Below, piece after piece: positions 1 to 8,678 of a stretch of DNA of 64,000 bases (the stretch's first letter is position 1; every line of letters begins with the position of its first letter). Source of the stretch: Paraburkholderia sp. Ac-20340 (GTDB taxonomy: Bacteria > Pseudomonadota > Gammaproteobacteria > Burkholderiales > Burkholderiaceae); NCBI RefSeq assembly GCF_017104965.1, contig NZ_JAAGPR010000002.1, positions 310,001 to 374,000 of the forward strand. Direction: 5' to 3'. The notes beneath the pieces were generated by a model. It saw only the letters and a list, made by a program, of their open reading frames with translations. It did not search any database and had not been told where the DNA came from. The position numbers were made by a program, and so were the translations under genes.

Positions 1-1596
1 GCCCGTCGATGCCGCCGTCGCCGAAGTATTCGCAACCTTGCTGGTATCGGTCGCGGTCACGCGCACGCGGCCGAATTCGATACCCAGTTCGTGCGCGACG
101 ACCTGCGCGACCTTGGTGTTCAGGCCCTGGCCCATCTCCGTGCCGCCGTGGTTCACAAGCACCGAACCATCGGTATAGATGTGCACCAGCGCGCCGGCCT
201 GGTTGAAGTGCGTCACGTTGAACGCGATGCCGAACTTGCACGGCGTAATCGCGATGCCCTTCTTCAGCACTTCGTTCTTCGCGTTGAATTCGCGGATCGC
301 CGCGCGTCGCGCGCGATAGCCGCTCGTTTCCACGAGTTCGTCCATCAACTCGTGAATCACGTTGTCTTCGATGGTCTGGCCGTAGGGCGTCTCGTTGTTT
401 TCGGTCTTGCCGTAGAGATTGCGCTTGCGCACATCGAGCGGATCGAGATCGAGCGAGCGCGCCACGTCGTCCATGATGTATTCGATCGCGAACGCGCCCT
501 GCGGGCCGCCGAAGCCGCGAAACGCGGTATTCGACTGCGTGTTGGTCTTGCCGCAGAAGCCCGAGATCGAGACATCGGGCAACCAGTAGGCGTTGTCGAA
601 GTGGCAGACGGCGCGCGTCATCACCGGGCCGGAAAGATCCGCCGAGAAGCCGCAGCGCGAGGTCATATCGACGCTCACGCCTTCGATGGTGCCCTGATCG
701 TCGTAACCCACTTCATACGTGTAGTGGAAGTCGTGACGCTTGCCGGTGATCATCATGTCGTCGTCGCGGTCCGGGCGCAGCTTTACCGGGCACAGCAGCT
801 TCCACGCCGCCAGCGCCGCGCAGCACGCGAAGATGCCCGACTGCGATTCCTTGCCGCCGAAGCCGCCGCCCATGCGCCGGCATTCCACCAGGACGTTGTG
901 CGAGGCCACGCCCAGCACGTGCGCAACCAGATGCTGCATTTCGCTCGGGTGCTGCGTCGAGCACCAGACGTGCATGCCGTCGTCGTCCTTCGGCACCGCG
1001 TAGGCGATCTGCCCTTCCAGATAGAACTGTTCCTGGCCGCCCAGCAGCATCTCGCCTTCATGGCGATGCGCGGCACGCGCGGCGCGCGTGGAGGCTTCGC
1101 CGCGCGCGAGCTTCATCGGTGGCAACACCGATTGATTGGCGGCGCGCGCCTGCTGCGCCGTGAGAATCGGCGGCAGTTCTTCGTACTGCACGTCGGCGCG
1201 GCGCGCGGCAAGGCGCGCGATATCGTGCGAAGTCGCCACGACGATGAACATCGGCTGACCCACGAATTGCACGATGCCGTCGGCCAGCACGGGATCGTCG
1301 TGGATGATCGGGCCGCAGTCGTTCACGCCGGGAATATCTTCGGCGGTCAGCACGGCCACGACGCCGGGCGTCGCGCGCACTTTGGCGAGGTCCAACGAGA
1401 CGATGCGCGCGTGCGGCTTTTGCGACAGGCCGAGCGCGGCGTGCAGCGTGCCCGCGACGGTCGGGATGTCGTCGGTGTAGGTGGCGCGTCCGCTTACATG
1501 CAGATGCGCGGATTCATGCGGGCGCGAGACGTGCACCTGTGCGAAAGGTTCGCGCGCCTTGGCTTCTTCCAGGAACGGTTCGGCTTGCTGGTTCAT
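1..1596 (-). CDS. xdhB: Xanthine dehydrogenase, molybdopterin-binding (large) subunit, partial
   Basis: Oxidises hypoxanthine to xanthine and xanthine to urate in the cytoplasm, using the molybdenum cofactor site in this subunit and passing electrons to the Fe-S/FAD subunit XdhA. The frame is open from the ATG at 1596 to the left edge, 532 codons, so roughly the last 250 residues of a family of about 780 are missing, including the catalytic glutamate. Visible motifs are GGGFGGKE near residue 243, AFRGFGGPQ near 357 and EMGQG near 487, all typical of molybdenum hydroxylase large subunits. It starts 37 bases after the xdhA stop on the same strand, so the two form an operon. A third gene, xdhC, would be expected to the left but is not in view. 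Confidence 0.95.
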   Translation of the reverse strand, partial: MNQQAEPFLEEAKAREPFAQVHVSRPHESAHLHVSGRATYTDDIPTVAGTLHAALGLSQKPHARIVSLDLAKVRATPGVVAVLTAEDIPGVNDCGPIIHDDPVLADGIVQFVGQPMFIVVATSHDIARLAARRADVQYEELPPILTAQQARAANQSVLPPMKLARGEASTRAARAAHRHEGEMLLGGQEQFYLEGQIAYAVPKDDDGMHVWCSTQHPSEMQHLVAHVLGVASHNVLVECRRMGGGFGGKESQSGIFACCAALAAWKLLCPVKLRPDRDDDMMITGKRHDFHYTYEVGYDDQGTIEGVSVDMTSRCGFSADLSGPVMTRAVCHFDNAYWLPDVSISGFCGKTNTQSNTAFRGFGGPQGAFAIEYIMDDVARSLDLDPLDVRKRNLYGKTENNETPYGQTIEDNVIHELMDELVETSGYRARRAAIREFNAKNEVLKKGIAITPCKFGIAFNVTHFNQAGALVHIYTDGSVLVNHGGTEMGQGLNTKVAQVVAHELGIEFGRVRVTATDTSKVANTSATAASTG

Positions 1597-1633
1597 GGTT
1601 TCTTTCTCCGTATCTCTTCCGTTTCCTGATGAC

Positions 1634-3187
1634 TTAAGCGGTTTCCGCCGCCACTGCGCGCACATTCACCGCCTGAGCCGCGAGCGGGTTATGCGGGCGC
1701 GTCTCCAGCCAGAAACGGTAAAGCGTGTTCTTTGCGGCTTCGAGTCGATAGTCGCTGGTCGCGCGCATGTCCGACAGCGGCGCGTAGTCGTTGCCGAGCG
1801 CGATCATCGCGGCCTGCGCGGTGGCTTCGTGCCATTGCGCGCCGGCCAGCACCGCTTCGGTGAGGGTTGCGCGCTTGGGCGTGGCGGCCATGCCGCCGAA
1901 AGCGATGCGCGGTTCGCGGACCGTATCGCCATCGGCGATAAAGGAGAACGCGGCGCATACCGCCGAAATATCCGAGTCGAAGCGCTTCGACACCTTGTAG
2001 GTGCGGAATTGCAGATTCGCGCGCGCGCCGGTGCGCGTGGGCACCTTCAGCGCCAGCACGAATTCGTGCTCGGCCATGTCCTTCTTCTGATACGCGAGGT
2101 AGAGATCTTCGAGCGGCATTTCGCGCTCGATCGCCCCGCCGCGCAGCACCACGCGCGCGCCCAGCGCGATCAGGCCGGGCATCGAATCGCCGATCGGCGA
2201 GCCGTTCGCCACATTGCCGCCGATGGTGCCGGCATTGCGGATCGGCAGCGAAGCAAAGCGCTGCCACATTTCTTCCAGTTCCGGGTACGGCTTCGCGAGT
2301 TCGGCATAGGCGCGCTCGACCGTCACGCCCGCGCCGATTTCGATAAAGCCGTCGCGCTCCGCGATTTCGCGCATCGCATCGACCTGGCCGACATACACGA
2401 TGTCGCCGAGTTCGCGCATCTGCTTGGTGACCCACAGGCCGATATCGGTGCTGCCCGCGAGAATGCGCGTATCAGGGCGCGCTTCCTTGATGGCGGCGAG
2501 TGCGTCGACGGTGCGCGGCGCGTCGTATTGCTGGCCTTTGCTCTCGTAGTGGAAGGTGTCGCGGCGCTCGATCGAGGCGAGCGTTTGCGCGAGCGCCTTC
2601 ACGTCGACGGGCGATGCCGGACCGTCGAGCTTGAACATCTGCTCGGCGGCGTCGAGGATCGGGCGATAGCCGGTGCAGCGGCACAGATTGCCGGTCAGCG
2701 CATTGGCGATTTCGTCGCGCGAAGGCGTGCTGCAGGCGCTTTTGCCTGCGCAACCGCCAGCCTCGCCCGGGGCACAGTGAGCGCCGCTATGTTCGTGCCC
2801 GTGTTTCTCATACAGCGCCCACATCGACATCACGAAGCCCGGCGTGCAGAAACCGCACTGCGAGCCGTGGCAATCGACCATGGCCTGTTGCACGGGATGC
2901 AGCGAGCCGTCGGGCTGGCGCAGGTCTTCGACAGTGAAGAGCGCCTTGCCGTCGAGTGTCGGCAGGAACTGGATGCAGGCGTTGACCGCCTTGAAGCTCA
3001 CGCCGCCTTCGGCATTGCGCTCGCCGACCACGACCGTGCAGGCGCCGCAGTCGCCTTCTGCACAGCCCTCCTTGGTGCCGGTGCAGCGCGCGTCTTCGCG
3101 CAGGTACTGGAGAACGGAACGGGTGACGCCCGCGTCGCTGACTTCGCGAATCGCGTTGCGGTGATAGAAGCGGATCGGCTGACTCAT
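1634..3187 (-). CDS. xdhA: Xanthine dehydrogenase, Fe-S/FAD (small) subunit
   Basis: Electron-transfer subunit of xanthine dehydrogenase, 517 residues. The N-terminal plant-type ferredoxin domain has Cys42, Cys47, Cys50 and Cys71. The second [2Fe-2S] domain has CGFC at 111-114 and CRC at 169-171. A short Cys/His-containing insert (about 130-152) sits between these motifs. An FAD-binding domain follows from about residue 200, with a GSTDIG motif and a CO-dehydrogenase flavoprotein C-terminal part. First gene of the xdhAB operon. The ATG at 3187 gives the normal N-terminus. Electrons go to NAD+ in this bacterial type (known of the family). Confidence 0.96.
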   Translation of the reverse strand: MSQPIRFYHRNAIREVSDAGVTRSVLQYLREDARCTGTKEGCAEGDCGACTVVVGERNAEGGVSFKAVNACIQFLPTLDGKALFTVEDLRQPDGSLHPVQQAMVDCHGSQCGFCTPGFVMSMWALYEKHGHEHSGAHCAPGEAGGCAGKSACSTPSRDEIANALTGNLCRCTGYRPILDAAEQMFKLDGPASPVDVKALAQTLASIERRDTFHYESKGQQYDAPRTVDALAAIKEARPDTRILAGSTDIGLWVTKQMRELGDIVYVGQVDAMREIAERDGFIEIGAGVTVERAYAELAKPYPELEEMWQRFASLPIRNAGTIGGNVANGSPIGDSMPGLIALGARVVLRGGAIEREMPLEDLYLAYQKKDMAEHEFVLALKVPTRTGARANLQFRTYKVSKRFDSDISAVCAAFSFIADGDTVREPRIAFGGMAATPKRATLTEAVLAGAQWHEATAQAAMIALGNDYAPLSDMRATSDYRLEAAKNTLYRFWLETRPHNPLAAQAVNVRAVAAETA

Positions 3188-3756
3188 GATGTCTGTCTCG
3201 TCGTGTTTCTGCGTGTTTCAGCGGCGCGCGGGGAGGTGATTGCGGGGGTTCCCGGTGCTGGCCGCACATTTCTTCAGTGGACGATTCGAAAACTATCACC
3301 GCCAATATTGAGATCCCATAGCAGCAAGTGCATGGGGGATATATCGTCGCGGCGATAAATCGGCGCTTCGTCGTGGTGCGGCGCTTATATGTCGGTGGCT
3401 TTATCGATCTAATTATTGAAAATTTGTCGCAAAACGGACAAAACCGCGCGCCGCTTCATGCACCATCAAGCAGCAACCATTCCATTAATCAGGGTAGTCC
3501 ATGCGGCGCGCGCTTCAATTGCCACGAACCCGCGGCCAATTTCGTCCATTTCCGCTCATGCGGATGTCGCGTTGTTGACGCATCGGCAATAAGCGAATCG
3601 CGAGCGAACCGCAGGTCAACGACGTGCCATCTGTACACGATCTCCGCGAAAAAACCGTCGGATTCGCCCAACGGAGCGCTTTTTCAACGTCTGCATAAGA
3701 ACCGGTTCCATGGGACAATCACGCCTTTCCCGCCGTCTACCATCCGCGTTTTCCCC
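3188..3756. other. Intergenic region between divergent xdhA and an MFS gene
   Basis: 569 bases with no convincing gene. It is less GC-rich than its surroundings around 3290-3480 and must hold the xdh promoter (minus) and the promoter of the plus-strand transporter. Two imperfect dyads stand out: 3338-3346/3353-3361 (GATATATCG and CGATAAATC, one mismatch, 6-base spacer) and 3571-3579/3615-3623 (GTTGTTGAC and GTCAACGAC, one mismatch). Either could be an operator. No sigma70 promoter is clear enough to call. Confidence 0.5.
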
Positions 3757-4983
3757 ATGTCCGCTGATTTAGCGCCCCCGCGCTCCGGGTTGTCGACGAC
3801 CATGCAGATCATTCCGGTCGTCTTTTTCACCTTCCTCTGTTACCTGACGATCGGCATTCCGCTTGCCGTGCTGCCGGGCTACGTCCACAACGATCTGGGC
3901 TTCAGCACCGTCGTGGCGGGCGCCGCCATCAGCGTGCAGTACATCGCCACGCTTTGCTCGCGCGCGCTGGCCGGCCGCTCGGCCGACACGCTCGGGCCCA
4001 AGAGGACCGTCAGCATCGGCCTGACGATCTGCGGCGCGAGCGGCGTCATGCTGCTGCTCGCCACGCTCGTCGATCACTGGCCGGGGCTCTCGCTCACGCT
4101 GCTGATCGCCAGCCGTCTGTTGCTCGGCTGCGGCGAAAGCCTGTGCGGCACCGGCGCGATCCTCTGGGGCATCGGCCGCGTAGGCACCGCGCACAACGCC
4201 AAGGTGATCTCGTGGAACGGCATCGCCACGTATGGGGCACTCGCGATCGGCGCGCCGCTCGGCGTGGAAATGGCGCATTACCTCGGTTACTGGATGCTCG
4301 GCATTTCGGTGATCGCGCTGGCCGCGCTCGGCTTCTGGATGGCGCGCCCGATCGCGCCGGTGCCGCTCGTGCACGGCGAACGCATGTCGTATCGCAGCGT
4401 GTTCACGCGCGTGCTGCCGCACGGCATTGGCCTCGCGCTCGGCTCGGCGGGCTTTGGCTCGATCGCCACCTTCATCACGCTGTTCTATGCGGCGCGCCAC
4501 TGGCCCAACGCGGCCTTCACGCTGACGGTGTTCGGTCTGATGTTTATCGGCGCGCGTCTGCTGTTCGCGAACACCATCAAGAAGTTCGGCGGCTTCCGCG
4601 TGGCCATCGCCTCGTTCTCGTTCGAGTGCGCGGGTCTGTTGCTGCTGTGGATTTCGCCGACGCCGCACGTCGCGCTGGTGGGCGCGGCGCTCACGGGTTT
4701 CGGCTTCGCGCTGGTGTTCCCGGCGCTGGGCGTGGAAGCGGTCGGTCTCGTGCCGGCGGCCAGCCGCGGCGCGGCGCTTTCCGCGTATTCCGTGTTCCTC
4801 GATCTGTCGCTGGGCATCACCGGCCCGCTGGCCGGTTATGTGGCGAATGTGTTCGGCTACGGTTCGGTGTTCCTGTTCGCGGCGATTGCGGCGGCATCCG
4901 CCGTGGCGCTGTCGGTCTCGCTGCATCGCAAGAGCGTGCGCGAAGCAGCCAACGCGCAGCCCGTCGCCACCGAAGCCCAGTAA
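3757..4983 (+). CDS. MFS transporter, YfcJ/YhhS-like
   Basis: Twelve-helix inner-membrane major facilitator of 408 residues. The ATG at 3757 was chosen because the residues after it ([20 protein letters not shown]) start the first helix. The open frame continues 143 codons upstream, but that part has no membrane or family character. The early Leu-Ala-Val-Leu-Pro-Gly-Tyr-Val motif and the [12 protein letters not shown] loop between helices 2 and 3 fit the E. coli YfcJ/YhhS group of putative arabinose or drug effluxers. Substrate unknown. It stands alone, divergent from xdhA and convergent with the aspartate operon. Confidence 0.88.
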   Translation: MSADLAPPRSGLSTTMQIIPVVFFTFLCYLTIGIPLAVLPGYVHNDLGFSTVVAGAAISVQYIATLCSRALAGRSADTLGPKRTVSIGLTICGASGVMLLLATLVDHWPGLSLTLLIASRLLLGCGESLCGTGAILWGIGRVGTAHNAKVISWNGIATYGALAIGAPLGVEMAHYLGYWMLGISVIALAALGFWMARPIAPVPLVHGERMSYRSVFTRVLPHGIGLALGSAGFGSIATFITLFYAARHWPNAAFTLTVFGLMFIGARLLFANTIKKFGGFRVAIASFSFECAGLLLLWISPTPHVALVGAALTGFGFALVFPALGVEAVGLVPAASRGAALSAYSVFLDLSLGITGPLAGYVANVFGYGSVFLFAAIAAASAVALSVSLHRKSVREAANAQPVATEAQ

Positions 4984-4992
4984 ATCCGCAAT

Positions 4993-5025
4993 AAAAAACC
5001 GCAGCGGGCATCACGCCCGATGCGG
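4993..5025 (-). terminator. Rho-independent terminator of the aspartate operon
   Basis: Hairpin CCGCA-g-CGGGC-atcac-GCCCG-a-TGCGG at 4999-5025. Read on the minus strand it is followed by six T residues (4998-4993), so it ends the asdA transcript 56 bases beyond its stop. It lies only 15 bases after the stop of the convergent MFS gene and may also act weakly for that strand. Confidence 0.85.
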
Positions 5026-5080
5026 TTCGTCAGTTCCGCGTGGCGCTCAGACAGCCGCCACGCCGCTCACATCCCTACCC

Positions 5081-6745
5081 TTACTTCTTCACCGCAGCCG
5101 GATCGATCTTCTTGCCGGTTTCCTCGTTGTATTGCTTCACGTATTCCGCGCTGAGTTTGCTCATCGCGCGGCCGATCTTGCGGTAATCCGATTCGTTCAG
5201 GTTCGCCAGCGACACGCGTCCCGACGGATGCGCCGTGCCGAAGCCCTTGCCCGGCAGCAGCACGACGCGCGCTTCCGCCGCCAGACGGAACAGCAGTTCG
5301 TTCGGCTGGACCTGCTTGAGCAGCCAGTCGACGAACTCGCGGCCATAGCGCTTCTCGCCCAGATACTCCAGATCGAGAATCGTGTAGTAATCGACCTGGT
5401 TCGGATCGGTTTCGTCGACGGCAATGCCCATTTCCTCGAACAGCGCGCGCTTGCGGCTGCGGATCAGGCGCTTGAGTGCGTTCTTGTAGGCGTCCGGCGT
5501 ATCCATCAGCGAGAACAGCGAGAACAGCACCATCTGCACCTGCTGCGGCGTCGACAGACCGGCCGTGTGATTGAGCGCGACGGTGCGGCTGTCGGCCACC
5601 AGACGGTCGATGAACTTGAGCTTGTCCGGCTCGGTCGTGATCGACTCGTAGCGCTTGTGCAGGATCTTCTTCTCTTCCTTGGGCAGCTTCGCGAGCGTGG
5701 CGTCGAGCACATTGTCGCGATGCGTGGCGATCGCACCCAGACGCCAGCCGGTCGCGCCGAAGTACTTCGAATAGGAGTACACGAGAATCGTGTTCTTCGG
5801 CGCCAGCGCGAACAGCGAGACGAAGTTATCGGCGAAGGTGCCGTAGACGTCGTCGGTCAGCAGGATCAGGTCCGGGCGTTCCTTGATGATCTCGGCGATG
5901 TATTCGAGGCTTTCGTCGTCGATCTTCACCGAAGGCGGATTGCTCGGATTCACGAGGAAGAACGCCTTCACCTTCGGATCGCGCAGCTTGTCGAGTTCCT
6001 TCTTCGAGTACTGCCAGTTGTTCTCGACGGTCGCATCCAGATGCACGACGTTGAGCTGGTAGTCGTTGAGTTCGGGAATTTCGATGTAGGGCGTGAAGAT
6101 CGGCATGCCTAGCGCGATGGTGTCGCCCGCCTTGATCAGGAAGTTCTCGCGCATCGTGTTGAAGATGTACGTCATGGCCGCCGTGCCGCCTTCCACCGCG
6201 AACACGTCGAACTCGCCCACGAACGGATGCTTGCCGATCATCTCGCGGCGCAGATACTGCCCGACGATGATTTCCGAGAGCTTGAGCATGCGGTCCGGCA
6301 CCGGGTAGTTACAGGCCAGGATGCCTTCGCACATTTCGTAGAGGAAATCGCCGGCCGACAAACCCAGCTGATCGCGCACATACGACACCGCGCCGCCGAT
6401 GAAGTCGATGCCCTGCTCGCCCTTCTTTTCGTGCAGGAACTGGTCGAAGCGCTCGACGATGCCCGCGCGCTGCGGGAAGCCGCCCACGCCTTCGGGCATG
6501 TACGAGAACGAGCGCTCCGATTCGCGCATCGCGAACAGGCCCAGTTGCCAGAAGCCGTGGCGCGGAATCGTCGCGAGGAAGTTGGGATTGCCGCGGCCGG
6601 CGTTGAGCATCGCGAGGTTGGCGGGGCGCTCGGTCGCGCCGCCGCCGGCGGCCTTGATCAGTTCGTCCTTGAGCTCGAACGGGCTCAGAGCGTCGATGCC
6701 AGCCTTTTCCTTCGATTCGTTGCCGTTGCCTTTACCTTTTGCCAT
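5081..6745 (-). CDS. asdA: Bifunctional aspartate aminotransferase / L-aspartate 4-decarboxylase
   Basis: PLP enzyme that decarboxylates L-aspartate to L-alanine and CO2, with side transaminase activity (known of the AsdA/AspD family). 554 residues, close to the roughly 530 of characterised enzymes. The motif SKYFGATGWR places the PLP lysine at Lys327, and the NPSNPPS motif is typical of fold-type I. A glycine/lysine-rich N-terminal stretch of about 12 residues precedes the family start. GGAGAG lies four bases before the ATG. Third gene of the minus-strand operon after two AspT-type exchangers. Together they would import aspartate, release CO2 while consuming a proton, and export alanine, which builds proton motive force and alkalises the cytoplasm. 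Confidence 0.95.
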   Translation of the reverse strand: MAKGKGNGNESKEKAGIDALSPFELKDELIKAAGGGATERPANLAMLNAGRGNPNFLATIPRHGFWQLGLFAMRESERSFSYMPEGVGGFPQRAGIVERFDQFLHEKKGEQGIDFIGGAVSYVRDQLGLSAGDFLYEMCEGILACNYPVPDRMLKLSEIIVGQYLRREMIGKHPFVGEFDVFAVEGGTAAMTYIFNTMRENFLIKAGDTIALGMPIFTPYIEIPELNDYQLNVVHLDATVENNWQYSKKELDKLRDPKVKAFFLVNPSNPPSVKIDDESLEYIAEIIKERPDLILLTDDVYGTFADNFVSLFALAPKNTILVYSYSKYFGATGWRLGAIATHRDNVLDATLAKLPKEEKKILHKRYESITTEPDKLKFIDRLVADSRTVALNHTAGLSTPQQVQMVLFSLFSLMDTPDAYKNALKRLIRSRKRALFEEMGIAVDETDPNQVDYYTILDLEYLGEKRYGREFVDWLLKQVQPNELLFRLAAEARVVLLPGKGFGTAHPSGRVSLANLNESDYRKIGRAMSKLSAEYVKQYNEETGKKIDPAAVKK

Positions 6746-6920
6746 GGTGCTCTCCAGTGGAAGACGTTAAGCGTGCCGCCCTTCCAGCGCGATGCGCTTC
6801 GATGTCGCTCGCTATCGCTCGCTACCGCTTGATACCGCACATCGCGCTGTGCACGCATTTCGACAGATTCGGGCGGACCTGCGCGCCTTGTATTCGCGCG
6901 CGGCCCGCTTTGACTTCATC

Positions 6921-8606
6921 TCAAGCAAGACCCACGACGAGCGGCCCGAGCAGCGTGAGCAGCACGTTGGCGATCGCGTAGGTGATGGCGAACGGCACCG
7001 TCGGCACGGCGCTCTCGGCCTTGTCGAGAATGCCGCCGAAGGCCGGGTTCGCACTGCGCGAGCCGGACAGCGCGCCCGCGAGAATCGCCGCGTTGTTGTA
7101 CTTGAGCACGTAGCGGCCAAACAGCATCGTGAGGATCAGCGGCACGATGGTCACGACCACGCCCAGCAGGAAGATCGTGATACCGCTTTGCTTGACCGTC
7201 ACCACGGCCTGCAGGCCCGAATTCAGCCCCACCACCGCGACGAAGGCGGCAAGACCGAAGTCCTTGAGCAGTTGCGAAGCCGCCGGCGGCATCACGCCAT
7301 ACATCGGATGCTTGCCGCGCATCCAGCCGAACACCAGCCCCGCGAGCAGACAGCCGCCGCCCGAGCCGAGCGTGAGCGGAATGCCCGCCACGTTCACCAC
7401 GATCAGGCCCACCAGCAAGCCCAGCACGAGGCCGACGCCCATGTAGATAAAGTCGGTCTTGTTGCTGTAGGCAAGCTCGTAACCGGCTTGCTGCACGGCA
7501 CGTTTGGTGTCGGTGGCCGTGCCGTAGACCGTGATGACGTCGCCGTGTTCGAGCTGCGTTTGCGGCAGCACCGGCACCGGCTGGCCCGCGCGTTCGATCT
7601 TCTCGATGTAGACGCCGTGGCGCATGTCGTGATCGACGTTCTTGCGGACTTCGGCGATCGTGGTGTGGTTCATGCCCTTCTTCGTGAAGACGAGCTGACG
7701 CGTCTGCATCACGAGGCTCATGCCGCCCGAATCCGGCACCTCCGGCCCGATCAGCGCGCCCACTTCGACCATCTGCTCGCGACGGCCCACGACCAGCACG
7801 ATATCGTCGCGGCTCAGCACGAAGTCGGGCGTCGAATCGACCACCTTGCCCGCGCGCCGGATCTTCTCGATCGCCACGAGGTCGCTCTCCGCCGCTTCGA
7901 GCTGCTTGACGCTCTTGCCCGCGCCCGCCTCCACGCGGAACACGCGGCCGAACAGTTCGGGCAGCGCGGTGATCTGGCCAGGACCGCTCGAGGTCGCGCC
8001 GCCCGCCATTTCGCGCTCGGCGTCCTGCGAGGCGTCCTTGAGGCTGCGGCCCATGAACTTCGGCAGGATGTTCACGCAGACGATAATCGCGCCCAGCGAG
8101 CCGAACACATAGGTCACGGCATAGCCGATCGCGACATCGGCCTGCATCGCCTTGACCTGATCGGCCGGCAGACCCAGACGCGCGATCGCGTCGCCCGCCG
8201 TGCCGATAATCGCCGACTGCGTCATGCCGCCTGCCGCCAGACCGGCCGCGAGCCCCTTGTTCAGATGGAACAGCTTCGCGCACACCAGCACCGTGAAGAG
8301 ACCGGCGAGCGCCATGAACACGGACATGGCGATTTCGCGCAGCGTCTTGCGATTGAGCGAGTTGAAGAAGCCCGGCCCGGAGTCGTAGCCCACGGCGTAG
8401 ATGAACACCGCGAACATCACCGACTTCACGCCGTTATCGATCGTCACGCCCACCTGACTGACCACCACCGCGGCGAGCAGCGACCCGCCCACGCCGCCTA
8501 GCTGAAACTTGCCGAAGTTGATCTGGCCGACCCAGTAACCGACGGCCAGCGAGAGAAACAAGGCGATTTCCGGGGATTTGTGAAAGATGTCATGTAGCCA
8601 TTCCAT
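6921..8606 (-). CDS. aspT: Aspartate:alanine antiporter (AspT family), copy nearest the decarboxylase
   Basis: Inner-membrane electrogenic exchanger, 561 residues. Architecture is five to six N-terminal helices, a hydrophilic centre with two TrkA-C (RCK_C) type segments at about 200-370, then five more helices: the AspT/YidE/YbjL layout. GAGGG lies upstream of the ATG. It follows a paralogue (8679-10361) by 72 bases and precedes asdA by 175 bases, so it is the middle gene of the operon. Direct linkage to the decarboxylase supports aspartate/alanine as substrates, but the split between the two copies is unknown. Confidence 0.92.
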   Translation of the reverse strand: MEWLHDIFHKSPEIALFLSLAVGYWVGQINFGKFQLGGVGGSLLAAVVVSQVGVTIDNGVKSVMFAVFIYAVGYDSGPGFFNSLNRKTLREIAMSVFMALAGLFTVLVCAKLFHLNKGLAAGLAAGGMTQSAIIGTAGDAIARLGLPADQVKAMQADVAIGYAVTYVFGSLGAIIVCVNILPKFMGRSLKDASQDAEREMAGGATSSGPGQITALPELFGRVFRVEAGAGKSVKQLEAAESDLVAIEKIRRAGKVVDSTPDFVLSRDDIVLVVGRREQMVEVGALIGPEVPDSGGMSLVMQTRQLVFTKKGMNHTTIAEVRKNVDHDMRHGVYIEKIERAGQPVPVLPQTQLEHGDVITVYGTATDTKRAVQQAGYELAYSNKTDFIYMGVGLVLGLLVGLIVVNVAGIPLTLGSGGGCLLAGLVFGWMRGKHPMYGVMPPAASQLLKDFGLAAFVAVVGLNSGLQAVVTVKQSGITIFLLGVVVTIVPLILTMLFGRYVLKYNNAAILAGALSGSRSANPAFGGILDKAESAVPTVPFAITYAIANVLLTLLGPLVVGLA

Positions 8607-8678
8607 CGTGCCCTCGCATTGGTAGGAGTGACGCCTTGCTGCCGCCAGGGAAAGTCGGCAGTGCGAACTGGCGCCGTA

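Noticed and set aside
3328..3756. 143-codon N-terminal extension of the MFS protein
   Set aside because: Open by chance; no hydrophobic or family character, and the conserved first helix starts just after 3757.
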